A stretch of DNA of 64,000 bases from Papaver somniferum (GCF_003573695.1 NC_039358.1:230033560-230097559), one strand, 5' to 3'; positions 47,985 through 60,759 are shown, numbered from the stretch's first letter. Numbers and translations are program-made. The notes: generated by a model not told the origin, from the letters alone.

Positions 47985-49342
47985 GTAAGTCTTGTATTAT
48001 TCATCAGCACTGACTGATGACCAATGTGAACTTTAAATTAAAAATTTTGTTTTCATTTGCATCTAAATTACTAGTATAGTTCATTAATTAGTTGCGATGC
48101 CATGGAGGCTTGCTGTAGCATATTCATTTCGTTTGATGCAACTAATTATGTTGTGAGGTGTGTTTGATATTTTTCTTTAGTATTGGGGACTGTGTAACCC
48201 AACTGTATATTGCAAGCTTTTTATGTTAAACAGTTCATACTCTTCTATTGTAATTTGTAAAACAAGTTATCCTTTATACGTCACAAGTGCAGTTTTAGAT
48301 GTGGGAATCCCTAGTATGTTGCAATTTTATGTAGTCATACATTAAATTATAATAAGTTAATTATCATATGGCAGGTTGAATTACGAGACTAGTTATAGTG
48401 AGTTATGTAATCGAAGTCTTCTTGGACCCATATCTTATTGTTCGCATTGTATTATAAGCAATATGAGGTTTTGGTCTATGTCCCCTGTGGCCCTGTGTAA
48501 ATTAACCAACTATTTTGATCTTTGTTACAGGTTGTGCTGCAAGTTAACGGGGAAGCAGCAACAAAACCAACATCCTGCCAACTATAATCCAGCCCCAGAT
48601 GCGTTCCAGTCTATGTAGATGCAGACTATAAACCAACATCCTACCAACATCCTGCCAACTATATGTCTTATACCTGAGCATCCTCAAGGTGATGATAATC
48701 ACAATTATTTGGAAGTTTATATTTCAAATAAAAGGTTAATTCCGCCAGTGTTGTATTGAGGAGCATCCATTTTTTTGTAAAGTACTGAAGTCTTTAATGT
48801 GTGATGTTTTTCATATACTTGATGTAAACTTAAGGAAGTGTTCTGTGCTCTTGGATATGATATGATTACATAATATATAAAATTTTCTTGTTCAATACTT
48901 TTTTGATGACTTCATTTGTTGATGGATGGCTTGTACATTAAAGAGTAATATTTATGATTTTAGAAAAAAAAATTCAGGTGACCGGAAAATCCAGGTGACC
49001 TGAAACTTTCAGGCCACCGGGACTTTAGGTTCCGATCACCTGAAAGCGCCATCTTTTTTCTATTAAAATATAACATCATCTCTACGTTATCTCTTTAGTG
49101 GTCATTTCAATAGTTAGAGAAAGAGTTAGCAAAGATTATAACATCATCTCTACGTTACAAAGTAGTAAAATGTCAATAGTTAGGATAAATACTGTAATGG
49201 AAGTAAAGTGTTAGCCTATTCAATTTCCCTAATGAATTAAAAGGGTTAGATAAAATACTAACACATTATATAACTGCCTATAGGTAACCATTTTTTTAGG
49301 TAGGGAAATTAGCTTATATTTTTCCGTAACACTTTGTCTCCA
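47985..49342. other. CACTA interior, right part
   Basis: No gene seen. 48376-48618 has an unassigned short frame with an exon-like boundary (GTTACAG at 48524-48530). From about 49080 the sequence is dense in GTTAG/TTAGC motifs, and ACATCATCTCTACGTTA occurs twice (about 49072 and 49142); these are the subterminal repeats of the transposon. Confidence 0.5.
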
Positions 49343-49369
49343 TTACAAAAACTTGAATTTGGTGCAGTG
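49343..49369 (-). repeat. Right terminal inverted repeat of the CACTA element
   Basis: On the minus strand it begins CACTGCACCAAATTCAAG; it is followed on the plus strand by ATA, identical to the three bases before the left end. Confidence 0.85.
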
Positions 49370-49372
49370 ATA

Positions 49373-52300
49373 GGAACCATTAAGGTAGTGGTGGAAGTTT
49401 GAGTCCTACTAGCTTTGAATAAATGTTGATTGCTCTGTTAAAGTTAGTTCTTAAAATAAATGTTTTGTAGTATTGTTTGCTTGTTTGGGTCTTACTTAAA
49501 AATAGACCTCTTTCAAGTTTTAATTATGATTTCCTTGTCACCGTAAGCTAGATGATATAAAGTTTTAATTATGATTCGCAAGGCTTTTTAGTTATTCTGG
49601 GTTTCTTTTTCTTCTACTAATCTCTGGATGCTTAGCCCTATTGAACATCATTTTTCAGTGGGGATATTAGTTGGAATAAGTCTTGTTGGGAAGATTGGCA
49701 ACCTAAGCACAGCCGAACATAGGATTAGAAAAGGTAATTGGTGATTTGAAACAAACATGATAAGATACATTGAAGATAAATAAGCACACAAAACATAACA
49801 CCATATATATATATATATATGCGGTTCATATTTACAGGCTACATCCACGACCAACACCACCAGAATTCTTTTTATCGTATCAAAGATCATTACATGCTCT
49901 TTCTACAACCCACAAAAGAAAACTCACATAAAAGCGTTAACAAGACATACTCGATAACACCATTGAAGAAACCATAGAGACCAACTCTCTAAATTATTCT
50001 TCAAACCTTTATCATAACTTCTCTTCCACACCCTTATTCACAGCTTCTAGTAACAGACGAGAAATATGTAAATATTAGAAACTTGGTTTAGCGCAAAGCC
50101 CAAATCCTAAACAATAGAATATAAAAATCCTCCCCTTTATAAGTTTTTCCCTTACACTGATATTGGCCTTTAAGGTAGCGCTCAACCCTCCCACAAAGTG
50201 TCCAAAACCTAAGGCACAAGTTTGTATACAAACACACAATTCTAGTCTTATATATATAGAGAACCCAAACATATCCCATAAGAAACCTTAACTTTATGAA
50301 CAAGTTTTTCTAAGCTTAATCACCAAGTAAACTCTTTCCTAATTGGATTAGGAATCCTCTTAATATGGAAAAGGCCTAAAATACTAGATATATCATTTCC
50401 TTAAAATCTCCTCCCATATCATGCTTTTTAAGGATGAGACGATCATAGGAAAATCACTTCCATTTTTCACCGGAGTTGTTCACCATATTTACACAAAATA
50501 CCGCATTCTTGGTTATAACAAAGTTGAATAGACTCACTTGGATTCACCGATTAGGAAGCACGTAGAACTTAATCAAACACATCAACCCTAAACCCTGAAA
50601 CTTTTACCTCGGGAACATGGCATAAAAACGACTGGTGGCCAGTTCTTCATCATGTCGTTGCGACTCACCCAATTGCTGCCACTTGTAGCTTGGTCCGTTG
50701 AGTTAAGGAAGGGGAGATGGAGAAGGAATGGGTAGGATTTTTAAATTAAGACAAACACATGCCTTCTCATTTGAGTTGTAAGAGATACCTGAATATCCAT
50801 CGTTGGTCTCAAAATGTCAATCAGCTCTTCTATTAGTTGGAGTTGGCATGTTGTTCTTAGTTTTTTTGAGAAAACTAGTTTGGATTACAAAATGTCTATT
50901 AGAGTGCGTATACACTTTCATCCAACGAATATTTTCTTTTTGGAAATTAACAAAATAATTTTTGGCAAGACTAAAATGTACCCTATAAAAAGATTGTATC
51001 ATGTTGTAATAATTTGTGAGTAATAAACTGATGATCAATAATATTTACAAATAAAATAGTTCTATCAATGCATTTAGTGAGGTTTCAAAACGAGTGTCAT
51101 CGCTACCAAAACATCTTTATTTGAATCCCAGTATAATGAAAGAGTTCTATCAATGAGTTTAGTGTAAAGTCTAAAGCTAACACATTACGACCATGTGTTT
51201 GAATCCCGGTATAATGAAACTTTAGAACTTCCCATATTCTCATAAAAAGCGGCCACACTTTCACATCCATATAGGTGACTTTATCAAGAGTACTCCTGTA
51301 GCTAAGTACCCCACTCTAAATAGAGATATAAACATCATTAAGATTTTTAGAGACGAAAAGCTCAACCTTAAACCACTTTAAGATATCATGCGCGTCGTGG
51401 GATGAATTCTCAAAAGCATGATTTTGTGTCCACATATTTCTCGTAACTTCGTCCCATTTGAACCTATATTTTGGGATCTCCATTCATGGATAGTTGTTAC
51501 CTTTTGAACCTACTTCCGGAATCTTGAGTTATAAGTTGGATTTCCATCACGAACAACTATGTCCATATGTCTGGTATTTCTCTATCATCTAGAGGACTGA
51601 ATCACTTTATCCCTTAAAGGATTCATCTGAAAGGATATTCCAATCAGCATCGCATTATATTTAAATAATTATGGGATCCAATTTCAAAATCCTTTTTACA
51701 CAATATAGAGGACGAACAAACGAATATTTTTCGTTAAGACAACATCGCCTAATTCACTACTGAAAATATCAGTTTAGTCACCAAGTTAGACTACGTGAAA
51801 CACCAAAAAATCTTATAAAATTCTCAAACATTTTATTCCATCCGATGTTTTCTCACACTAATAAGATTGAGAGTCTACATGTTTTGGTGAGTTGGGTAAA
51901 TTAGATACAGGTTACTCAAAAGAAAAATCTTAGAAATTTTAGAGGAAAACAATACATGCTCATACTCATCACTAACTCAAAAATTTCATAGAAGCAAGAT
52001 AAAATTAATCACATATTTCAAACATTCAAAGTTTCAATTGTATCATATAAATAATATAATATTCGGTTATATGTATATATATATATTTTGGTAGTGCAAT
52101 GATCAAGTTCAACAAAATTTTTAATCTCAATCTTGTTAAAAACAAGATAGGCGGAAACTAGATTCTTTCTTATTTCGGTGGTATGAACATCTTTAACAAG
52201 CTAGTTTCACACGAAGTAACTTTTGAGACGATACCGGTACCAGGAATCCTTGAGATGTGAGTATAACTCAACACCACTTTCTTTCAAACGATTCGGTTCA

Positions 52301-54315
52301 ACTTTTGAGCCATAACCTATCAAAACAAATATGGTGTAAAACACCAACATATACCAACCTCTCACTGTATCCACAATTCACATTAACTTACCTTGAAAAG
52401 TATTGTTAATAAGATTTAATATTTTTGCAATTTTGTGTCCTAAGACTTGGTTTAATGCAAGCATAACAAATAATTTCATAATTAAAATTATGTTCATTTC
52501 TTGGTGAGAGTTGGTATTCATATTTTTTTTGACTAGGTTTCTTATTCTTTCGGTTTTGGTTTGGTATCAGGTTCTATTTAATAAGTTCCAAACTTGTATG
52601 AGTCACAAATTTATTGTCATAAACAATAATTCTCAATATCTTGTTTCCATGAAATTCATTCTAAGATTGAATAATCAAATTATTTTTTCAATCTGGAATC
52701 CAATTATTTGATCGCTCAATAACTACAAATAGTTCATCAAGCATACCTCATTTCCTTTAAAATCTCAATTGCTCATAAACCATTGTCTACTCTATCCAAA
52801 CCAGCAAAGAAATCAACAAAACCATTTCTCCACACACCGATTAATCTCTAGTATTTACTCGCAATTTTTTATTTTAATTGAGAAACAAAAACATTATCAC
52901 CTGTCACAACCATTTAAATGTATAGCATTTGTAACCCAAAATAAGTAAGGTATGCACTTATGTAAGTACTTAAAAATCAAATAAAAATTAGTACTCCAAG
53001 TATCAAACAAAAATAAAGTTTTATAACTATAATGTTATACATTATAACTTTCTACATTATAAGTTTTCCAATAATGATCTTATTTTTTCATTACCAAAAC
53101 AAGATTAAAGTACTAAAATCAAAACATGATTTTTATTGTAAGTTCTTACGTCTCTAAGCTCTATGCTCACACAAGTATCACGGCTCATATTTTCAACATA
53201 CATACACAATGATTTCAAAATCACAACATCTCTCAAATCAAAAATCCAAATAAAGATTTCAAAATGAGTTTTGAAGATAGGTTCATGATCTACAATTTTC
53301 GTGTTACACAAGTTAAAAATAGATACCTAAAGATTGGGACAAACAAATTCAATTAGGACAAAATTTCTTCCCGTCAGAAATTTCCAGCAACGTTATGCAG
53401 TTTTGTAAAATACCTTAAAAATAGTTTTTGGTATCCAAAAATTCTGAAACTAAATGTGGATGATTGTCGTGATGTTTGGTATGTCTAATAGAAATATCTA
53501 GACCCAATTTATTTTCGTTCAAGAGATGCACATAAAACTCCACAACTTGTTACAACTGTGGTCTATTAAGATTAGACATCAGAATTTAATTTTAGTTATC
53601 AAGAAACCTTAAATCCAAGCATCAAGCTAAATGGTTAATGAATAATTATACCGTAATGACTCGATAAAACAAAATAAATAGTGATACTTATCACGTTTCA
53701 ACAATAGTTTCTCGTTTGATCTCTATGGCAGAAGAAAACATCTTAAAATAGTTGGAACAATTGCTGAAAATTTCTGCAAAACAATCATAAACCAAACAAA
53801 ATAAATTGTTATGGCTGAGTCACGACTAGGTCGCTCTCTTTAAGATGTTTCGCGGCTCTGCCCAAGATTGTGCAAGCAGTTTTTCCATGTTGCGTCGTCC
53901 TCAGGATAAAACAGCCGGGTAAATCTCTTTCACAATCGCTCTTGAACTTTGAGAACATGTGATACTTGTACACTTCTATTCTTGCTCAAAATCAAATGTG
54001 TAGAAAACAAGTGTTGGTCACACACTAGTCATCTTTCTCTCAAAAATTCTTAATTATCTTTAAACTCCAAAAACATTAAAAAAAACTCTCTAATTGTTTC
54101 TCCAACAAAAATTTATTTTATAGTCAAAAGATCTTAAATGAGTTTAATGAAAACATTAATATGGATTAATAAAACCCATTTACTCTTGTAATATGAAACG
54201 GTCAAAGAATTTATAACAAAAAATAAAATTCTTTTATGAAGATTATTAAGACTATTCTAAACAATTTTAATAATAATAAATGGAAATACATTTTTATTTT
54301 AAAACATATATTTCC
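49373..54315. other. Long AT-rich stretch without recognisable genes
   Basis: Every frame is short and broken. It contains an (AT)n microsatellite at 49803-49820, another at 52071-52087, and a two-copy repeat at 51058-51229. I see no transposon coding sequence; old eroded transposon DNA is possible. Confidence 0.5.
51058..51229 (+). repeat. Two-copy tandem repeat, about 85 bases
   Basis: AGTTCTATCAATG..TTTAGTG at 51058 and at 51143, each followed by a stretch ending TTTGAATCCC.GTATAATGAA. The copies differ by several substitutions and a small insertion. Confidence 0.65.
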
Positions 54316-54544
54316 AACATGGTTAGGGGTGCACACGGACCCGACAAAACCGTCAAAACCGCCCGATCCGATCAAAAAATGACCGAAACTCACCGAACCC
54401 GAAGTACACAACGGCCTTGAACGGTAAGTGCTGTCTAAACCCGAGCTAGCTACGGTGCTACTCGGTTGTAGATAGTTACCGACCAACCTCACTCAAAACC
54501 GACCGATCAAAGTAATCTATGGCTTAGAAATACTAATACCTCCA

Positions 54545-54552
54545 TATAAATA
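54545..54552 (+). promoter_or_regulatory. TATA box of the hAT element gene
   Basis: TATAAATA followed by a pyrimidine-rich leader (TCTCTTATTCTTCC..CTCTCTCGAGG). The likely first ATG of the element's gene, at 59387, lies beyond the inserted copia; without it the leader would be about 200 bases. Confidence 0.5.
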
Positions 54553-54703
54553 CTTCTCTAAGATACCTACGTCCAGCCACCAACCATCTCTCTTATTCTT
54601 CCTTTTTTCTTCCCATTTCTCTCTCGAGGTAAACTAAGGATGCCGAAGAGGCGAATCCATTGTCGTCTTATCTTCAACCTTCTTTACTAACTACAACCCC
54701 CAC

Positions 54704-54917
54704 TGTAAAGCTCTATAACAGAGTCATATGGAGAGCGTTAGAAGACCGAAAAACAAGGAAGAATTCTAAGGCAGAGTCTTGAGTTTGTTAGAGTCTTTGT
54801 TTGATAAAGTCTGTAACAATAATGTAACTGCATTGGCAGTATCTTTGCATTATAAATAAACTCTAAAATCTCCACATAGAGCTGTGGAAGATATTCACCA
54901 AAATCAACATTCTGACT
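54704..54917 (+). repeat. 5' LTR of the nested copia
   Basis: Matches 59102-59329 but lacks about 14-17 bases just after the initial TGT, where the right copy has TTAGTCATAACAGATT. Both end in ACATTCTGACT. A TATA-like box (TATAAATAAA, about 54851) is present. Confidence 0.88.
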
Positions 54918-54928
54918 TGGTATCAGCC
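54918..54928 (+). promoter_or_regulatory. Primer-binding site of the nested copia
   Basis: TGGTATCAGCC, directly at the LTR end; the complement of initiator tRNA-Met, with the usual AGAGC replaced by AGCC. Confidence 0.8.
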
Positions 54929-55023
54929 TTTGATCCAGTCGCTTCCTCACATATCAACCCAAATCAACAACACAAACCAAATCACAAAAAAAAAACAAAA
55001 AAAACTGAGCAAATCAAACCTTA

Positions 55024-56399
55024 ATGGAGGATACAACAACGACCTTGAGAAATGTTCAGATACATCATCTTGTAACCTTGAAGCACACAGAGACGAATCA
55101 TCATCTGTGGAAGGCACAGTTTAGACCCATCCTTAAAGGATATGATCTGTCAGGTTTTGTTGATGGCACAAAACCAAAACCACCACGTAATCTTCCTGCA
55201 TCTGAAGATGTAAATCCAGCATTCACAGCTTATGAATCTCAAGACTCATTGATCGTTGGTTGGCCGAATTCAACCCTCACACCAAAAGTTCTTAGCACTG
55301 TGTCAGAACTAACCACTGCCAAGGAAATCTGGGATAAACTGGAAGCTGAGTATGCACCAAAAACGTGTGCTCACCAGAGTTGTCTCAAGAAGCAACTCCA
55401 CTGCATGAACAAAGGTAACAAATCCTTGAAATCTTATCTCAATGATGCTAAACATTTATTTGACCAGTTAGCTGCTTCTTGTTATATTGTCTCACCTGAA
55501 GAAAAGAAACAGTGCATCAGTAATGGATTGAATCAAACTTATGATCCAATTGTCACTGCTCTAAGCACTGTTGAAGGGATGGATATCCAGACCTTCACTT
55601 CACACCTGCTCTCTTTTGAGATGAGAGTTGAACAACAACTTGCACAAATACAGGCTCCTGTTGCCAACTTTGTTGCCTCTAGTTCTAGTGCAACAACTAA
55701 GAATGAACCACGACGGTTCAATAACCAAAATCGTGGACCACCTCCTCCAAAAACAATCGTCGCCAAATGCCGCACAACAGAAGTCCAGCTAATGGAGAAA
55801 TCACCTGTCAGATCTGTAAAAAACGGAACCACACGGAAGATCGTTGCTGGTTTCGTTATGACCAACAAAAGATTTCTCATCCCAAGCCTCCAACAGCATA
55901 CCTTTCTTTTCCTGGTGATTCATCTGGTGCTCAATGGGTCACAGATTCTGGTGCTACTCACCACTTGACTGCAAATGTCAAGAACTTATGCATTCCACAT
56001 GAATATGATGGCACTGATACAGTTAAAGTTGGTAATAGTAATACTTTGCACATTGCTCACATTGGCAACGCTGTCTTTACATCTAACAATAGAAAATTCT
56101 GCCTAAATAATGTATACCATGTGCCACAGATCAAATCGAATCTACTATTTGTTCATCAATTTTGTAAGGATAATCATGTTTGCTTTGAGTTTCACACAGA
56201 TTTCTTTCTTGTGGAGGACAAAACCACGGGAGCTTTGCTGCTAAAGGGGAGGAATGAGAATGGACTGTACGTGTTTGATGCAGTAGGAGACTTAAACAAA
56301 CATATTCATCCAAAGTCTTTTAATTTTCTCTGCAAGCATAACTATCTGGCATCAGCGGCTTGGTCATCCTATGCTGAGCACAGTTTCCAAATTAGTTAA
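55024..56399 (+). pseudogene. Nested copia gag and protease
   Basis: gag starts at 55024 (MEDTTTTLRNVQIHHLV) and has the UBN2-type pattern TAKEIWDKLEAEYAPKT and KSYLNDAKHLFDQLAA. A shift near 55755 moves into the frame with the zinc knuckle CQICKKRNHTEDRCW and the protease motif WVTDSGATHHLT. A further shift near 56360 precedes the integrase. Confidence 0.87.
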
Positions 56400-57792
56400 T
56401 ATATTTTCCCTTCCTTGTTTGAATAAGAATTTTGGTTTCTGCCACTCCTGTCACATTAGCAAGAGTAAGCGTCTACATTTTTCTCATAGTGCAACTGAGT
56501 ATGCACCACTAAGTCTTATTGTTTCAGACATATGGGTCTCTCCAGATATTTCAAGAACTGGTTATCGGTATTTTTTATTAATTATGGATGCTTTCTCTCA
56601 TTATACCTGGGTTTTTCCAATGATAAAAAGATCAGATGTATTCCATATTTTTCCTCAGTTTCATAAACAAGTAGAGAACTTAACTGGTCATACAATCAAA
56701 GTCTTCCAGTCTTATAATGCTCTTGAATACAAGAAACTCACTTCATATCTAAACAACACTGGTATACAGCATCGGTTTTCATGTCCTCACACTTCACCTC
56801 AAAATGGTCTTGCTGAGCGCAGAATTAGACATGTTACAGAGAGTGGTCTAGCCTTATTGTTTCATGCTAACCTTCCTAAAGAATTTTGGTCTGATGCTTT
56901 CACCACAGCATGTTATCTGATTAGTTGATTACTTATGTCCTCTGCTGAAGGCAAAACCCCTCTTGAGCTTCTCTACAACAAAAAACCGGATTATTCTTTC
57001 CTCCGTGTCTTTGGTTGTTTAGAATACCCGTGCCTTAGACCTTACAATTTAAATAAGCTTGAACCTAGGTCTTTACCATGTATTTTCTTGGGGTATAGCC
57101 CATCTCATAAGGGTTATAAATGCCTTCACACTCCTACAAATAGGGAGTATATTTCCAGACATGTGAGGTTTGAAGAATCGACATTCCCATTCTCTCCTCC
57201 TCCACAGCAATCTCCAGAGGTAAGTTCCCCAACTCAATATACAAGCACAGATTTTTTGAGTTCTTCTGTGTTTCAGTCATCCCCAGCAGTTCCATTGCAT
57301 CAGCAACAAACTTTGGATCCTGTCTTACAACCGTCTACATCTCCAGCTGCATCTTCTCATAATCATCTCCAACAACAAACTTCGGATGTTTCCGCTAATG
57401 TGCCAACGTATCCAACTACTGCTTCACCTGAAGTTTAGTCACAAGATCACACGCTGCAGCAAGGTCATGTTATGATTACTAGATCCAAGGCTGGCATCAC
57501 TAAACCTATTCAGAGACTATGTCTCACTACAAAACACCCGCTGCAGGATGCTGATTTCATGGAGCCAACATGTTACTCCAAGGCTTGTACGATTCCAGAA
57601 TGGAGGGAGGCCATGGACAATCAGATTAATGCATTGATAAAAAATGGCACATACTCTTTAGTACCATATGAAGATGGTATGAATATAGTTGGCTCAAAAT
57701 GGGTATACCGTATCAAAAGTAACCCTGATGGACAATACAGCGTTATAAAGCTCGTTTGGTGGCTAAGGGTTTCAACCAAAAAGAGGGCTTAG
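56371..57792 (+). pseudogene. Nested copia integrase and linker
   Basis: The integrase core shows CHSCHISKSKRL, VSDIWVSPD (first Asp), and LAERRIRHV (Glu). The second catalytic Asp is Tyr: FQSYNALEY, codon 56713-56715. TGA at 56926-56928 and TAG at 57436-57438 break the frame, which otherwise continues through FLRVFGCLEYPCLRPY and a Ser/Pro/Gln-rich linker to the start of reverse transcriptase (SKWVYRIKSNPDG). A shift at about 57740 follows. Confidence 0.87.
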
Positions 57793-59153
57793 ATTATGGT
57801 GAAACATTCTCACCTGTGATTAAACCATGCACCATAAGAATAGTCCTCTCTATTGCTGTCATTAACCAATGGAAACTACGTCAATTAGATGTGGAGAATG
57901 CGTTTCTTCATGGGATTATAGAAGAAGAGGTATATATGAAGAAGCCATCTGGATATGTTGATCCTATTTATCCTAATCACGTGTGTAAGTTGAATAAGTC
58001 ATTGTATGGGCTTAAGCAGGCTCCACGTGCGTGGTTCTCACGTCTCAGCAATCATCTTCTCAAAATGGGGTTTACTGCATCTATTGCAGACTCCTCACTG
58101 TTTATAAAAAAATCTGGAGCTTCTATTGCCTATGTGTTGATCTATGTTGATGATATCATTGTAACAGGCTCAGACTCTAATATGGTGGATAATTTGATTT
58201 CTGATTTGGGTTCTGAGTTTGCAGTGAAAGATATGGGAACTTTATCGTATTTTCTAGGTGTTAAAGTATTACAACAGGAGAAGTCCTTGGTCTTGTCACA
58301 GAGGAAGTATGTGTCTGATCTGCTGCGACGCACAAAACTTGATGGCATCAAACCTGTGTGCACTCCACTGGCAGCAAACTCTAAAATTCAGAAGATTGGT
58401 TCTGACAAATTTACAGATCCTACACTCTATCGCAGTGTCGTTGGTGCACTGCAGTATCTTCACATTACTCGACCTGACATCTCTGTTGCAGTCAGTAAAG
58501 CCTGTCAGTATATGCATGAGCCGTATATAGAACATTGGGAGCTGGTTAAACGTATCCTGAGATATCTGAAGCACACAATAGACTATGGGTTATTCTTTAT
58601 ACCTTGAGGTGATTATTCACTGAATGCATATAGTGATGCAGACTGGGCAGGTAGTTTGGATGACAGAAGATCAACCAGTGGATATTGTATCTACTTTGGA
58701 GGAAATCTGGTATCTTGGAATGCACGAAAACAAAAAACGGTTTCAAAATCATCCACTGAAGCTGAATACCGTGGAGTTGCAATTGCTACCTCTGAACTCA
58801 TTTGGATTCAGTCTTTGCTTGTTGAGTTTGGTGTTGCGACTCCAACACCCTCTCTGTGGTGTGATAACATTGGTGCCACTTATCTTATATCTAATCCTAT
58901 TTTCCATGCTCGTACGAAGCACATTGAGATTGACTATCACTTTGTACGAGAAAGGGTTGCACGCAAACAGTTACATGTTAAGTTTGTCAGCAGTCGTGAT
59001 CAACTGGCTGATATCTTCACCAAAGGTTTGTCCTCACCAAAGTTTCAGTTCATCAGACACAAGTTGCACATTCGTCAACTCCAGTACAACTTGAGGGGGG
59101 ATGTTAGTCATAACAGATTAAGCTCTACAACAGAGTCATATGGAGAGCGTTAG
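57756..59153 (+). pseudogene. Nested copia reverse transcriptase and RNase H
   Basis: [31 protein letters not shown] and the catalytic YVDD (LIYVDDIIVTG) are intact. TGA at 58605-58607 separates this from the RNase H part in the same frame ([39 protein letters not shown]). The frame ends shortly inside the 3' LTR. Confidence 0.9.
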
Positions 59154-59329
59154 AAGACCGAACAACAAGGAAGAATTCTAAGGCAGAGTCTTGAGTTTGT
59201 TAGAGTCTTTGTTTTATAAAGTCTGTAACAATAATGTAACTGCATTGGCAGTATCTTTGCGGTATAAATAAACTCTAAAATCTCCACATAAAGCTGTGGA
59301 AGATATTCACCAAAATCAACATTCTGACT
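59102..59329 (+). repeat. 3' LTR of the nested copia
   Basis: Starts TGTTAGTCATAACAG after the polypurine tract and ends ACATTCTGACT followed by the duplicated CCCAC. Confidence 0.88.
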
Positions 59330-59334
59330 CCCAC

Positions 59335-60157
59335 CTAGCCACATCACCACCATCATCTCCAGTTTTTGTTTTTTGCTGATAATCAAATGGAGCCCGCAGG
59401 TAATTGAAAAGTTTGTTGATTGATTTTTATTAGTAGGGTTTGGTTGATTTCGATTCGTTGATTGATTCTCCTCAATTAAGTTACTGCCCGCTATTTATTA
59501 GGGTTTAGTTTGATTTCGAGTTTTTGATTGATGTTCTAATTAATTGAGATACTCTTATTAATGAGGTTTGGTTTGCTTGGATTATTTGATTGTTTTCATT
59601 AATTGAGGTACTCCTACTAGCGGGTTTTAGGTTGATTTCAATTTATTTTGTTTGATTTTGTGTTTTGATTATCACTTGTGGGTGAATTTTTCTTTCACTG
59701 ATTGTTTTCATTAATTGAGGTACAGTAAGATTAACATATTTGACTAAACTTATAAAGAGAATTAAAGGACCAGTATCAACTAAGTTACATTTTGAATCAC
59801 TTGTGAATGATGTGTAACTAGCTACTCTTAAAGCCATATCCTACAGAGATGTATGTTGTAACAAGACAAGATTACCAACATATAAAGAAGTTTAAGACAA
59901 GCAATTTAGAAATGAATTAAGAGCAAAATGAACTCATAGTATTTCTCCCCTGCAAAATCAACTAACTATATGAACTGCATTGAATGCCTTGTCCTGTGTA
60001 TCTATTTTTGTATCTTTGCCAGATTGTGTATTTGATTATGATTTTTTGACAATTTAATGGGGAACTAATAGTGATGTATAATTTTTCCTTCAGTTGTAAC
60101 TTTGTATTCAGATGTAACTATGGATGTCGAGCAATCAACCCCTGCTTCAATTGTGGT
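59335..60157 (+). pseudogene. N-terminal exons of a probable hAT transposase gene
   Basis: ATG at 59387 opens MEPA and reaches a donor (GCAG|GTAATTG) after 59399. An acceptor (TATTCAG) near 60111 joins in phase to DVTMDVEQSTPASIV, ending at a donor (GTG|GTATG) near 60155. This gives one continuous 19-residue start, of the style seen at the N terminus of BED-finger hAT transposases. The next candidate exon (about 60255) has a stop at once, and no BED finger or dimerisation domain is found. Identification as transposase rests mainly on position inside the hAT ends. Confidence 0.45.
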
Positions 60158-60759
60158 ATGTATACAATCAAGCTCTTTGTATGCAATCTGTTTGTGTTAA
60201 TTATAACTTTTTGTTTTGATTTTGAATCTAATTAGAGTTTACTTTTTCTCGTAGATGTCCTAGGTCCCGTGACTGCAGAAGATTGATAGAGGAAGCTAAT
60301 GACAGCTAATGGTGTTCGATGAATGGTATGTTTCTGATGTTATGTTTGCTTAAGTATGGACAATCATTCGACTGCATTCTTATGTATTTTTCCTCTTGTT
60401 GTTTGTTGCAGGTGCTACTTGGAAGCACCTCTGGAATAATCTATCCTATTGGAGTTTTCACTTCCACGTTAGCTGAAGAATACTTGGACTTTGCATATTA
60501 GTTGAAGAATAAAACCTTAGTGATATCGTTCGTTCATTCTTTATTCTTACAGAAGTATCAAAACAGTTGAAGAAACTAGTTTTCTTTTAGTTTTGCTTTC
60601 AATTTGCTTAAGCTTATTATCAGTTTAGTTGGATATTTTTCAGTTAAGACTATTGAATTGATTATTATTCTTATTAGCAAATTTAGTTTTACTGTTGCAG
60701 AGAGTCAACTGTCTATATTACTGCCATACTGCTTAAACAGGTCACATGAACAAGTATTT

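Larger units (their letters stand above)
39467..49369. mobile_element. CACTA (En/Spm-type) DNA transposon, non-autonomous, 9.9 kb
   Basis: The left terminus CACTACACCAAATCTAGG is matched at the right end by the reverse complement of GAATTTGGTGCAGTG. Both ends are flanked by ATA (39464-39466 and 49370-49372), the 3-bp target duplication expected for this superfamily. Subterminal regions at both ends are dense in short TTAGC/GTTAG motifs in both orientations. No transposase frame is present. The interior holds three tandem-repeat arrays and captured exons of a pyruvate dehydrogenase E2 gene. Confidence 0.85.
54704..59329 (+). mobile_element. Ty1/copia element nested in the hAT transposon
   Basis: 4.6 kb with short LTRs (54704-54917 and 59102-59329) and a 5-bp target duplication CCCAC (54699-54703, 59330-59334). 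Primer site TGGTATCAGCC follows the left LTR directly, and the polypurine tract GAGGGGGGA precedes the right one. The internal order gag, protease, integrase, reverse transcriptase, RNase H is complete. Three in-frame stops, several frameshifts and a lost integrase Asp make it inactive. Small size and gag type suggest the Ale/Retrofit side of plant copia elements (inference). Confidence 0.9.
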
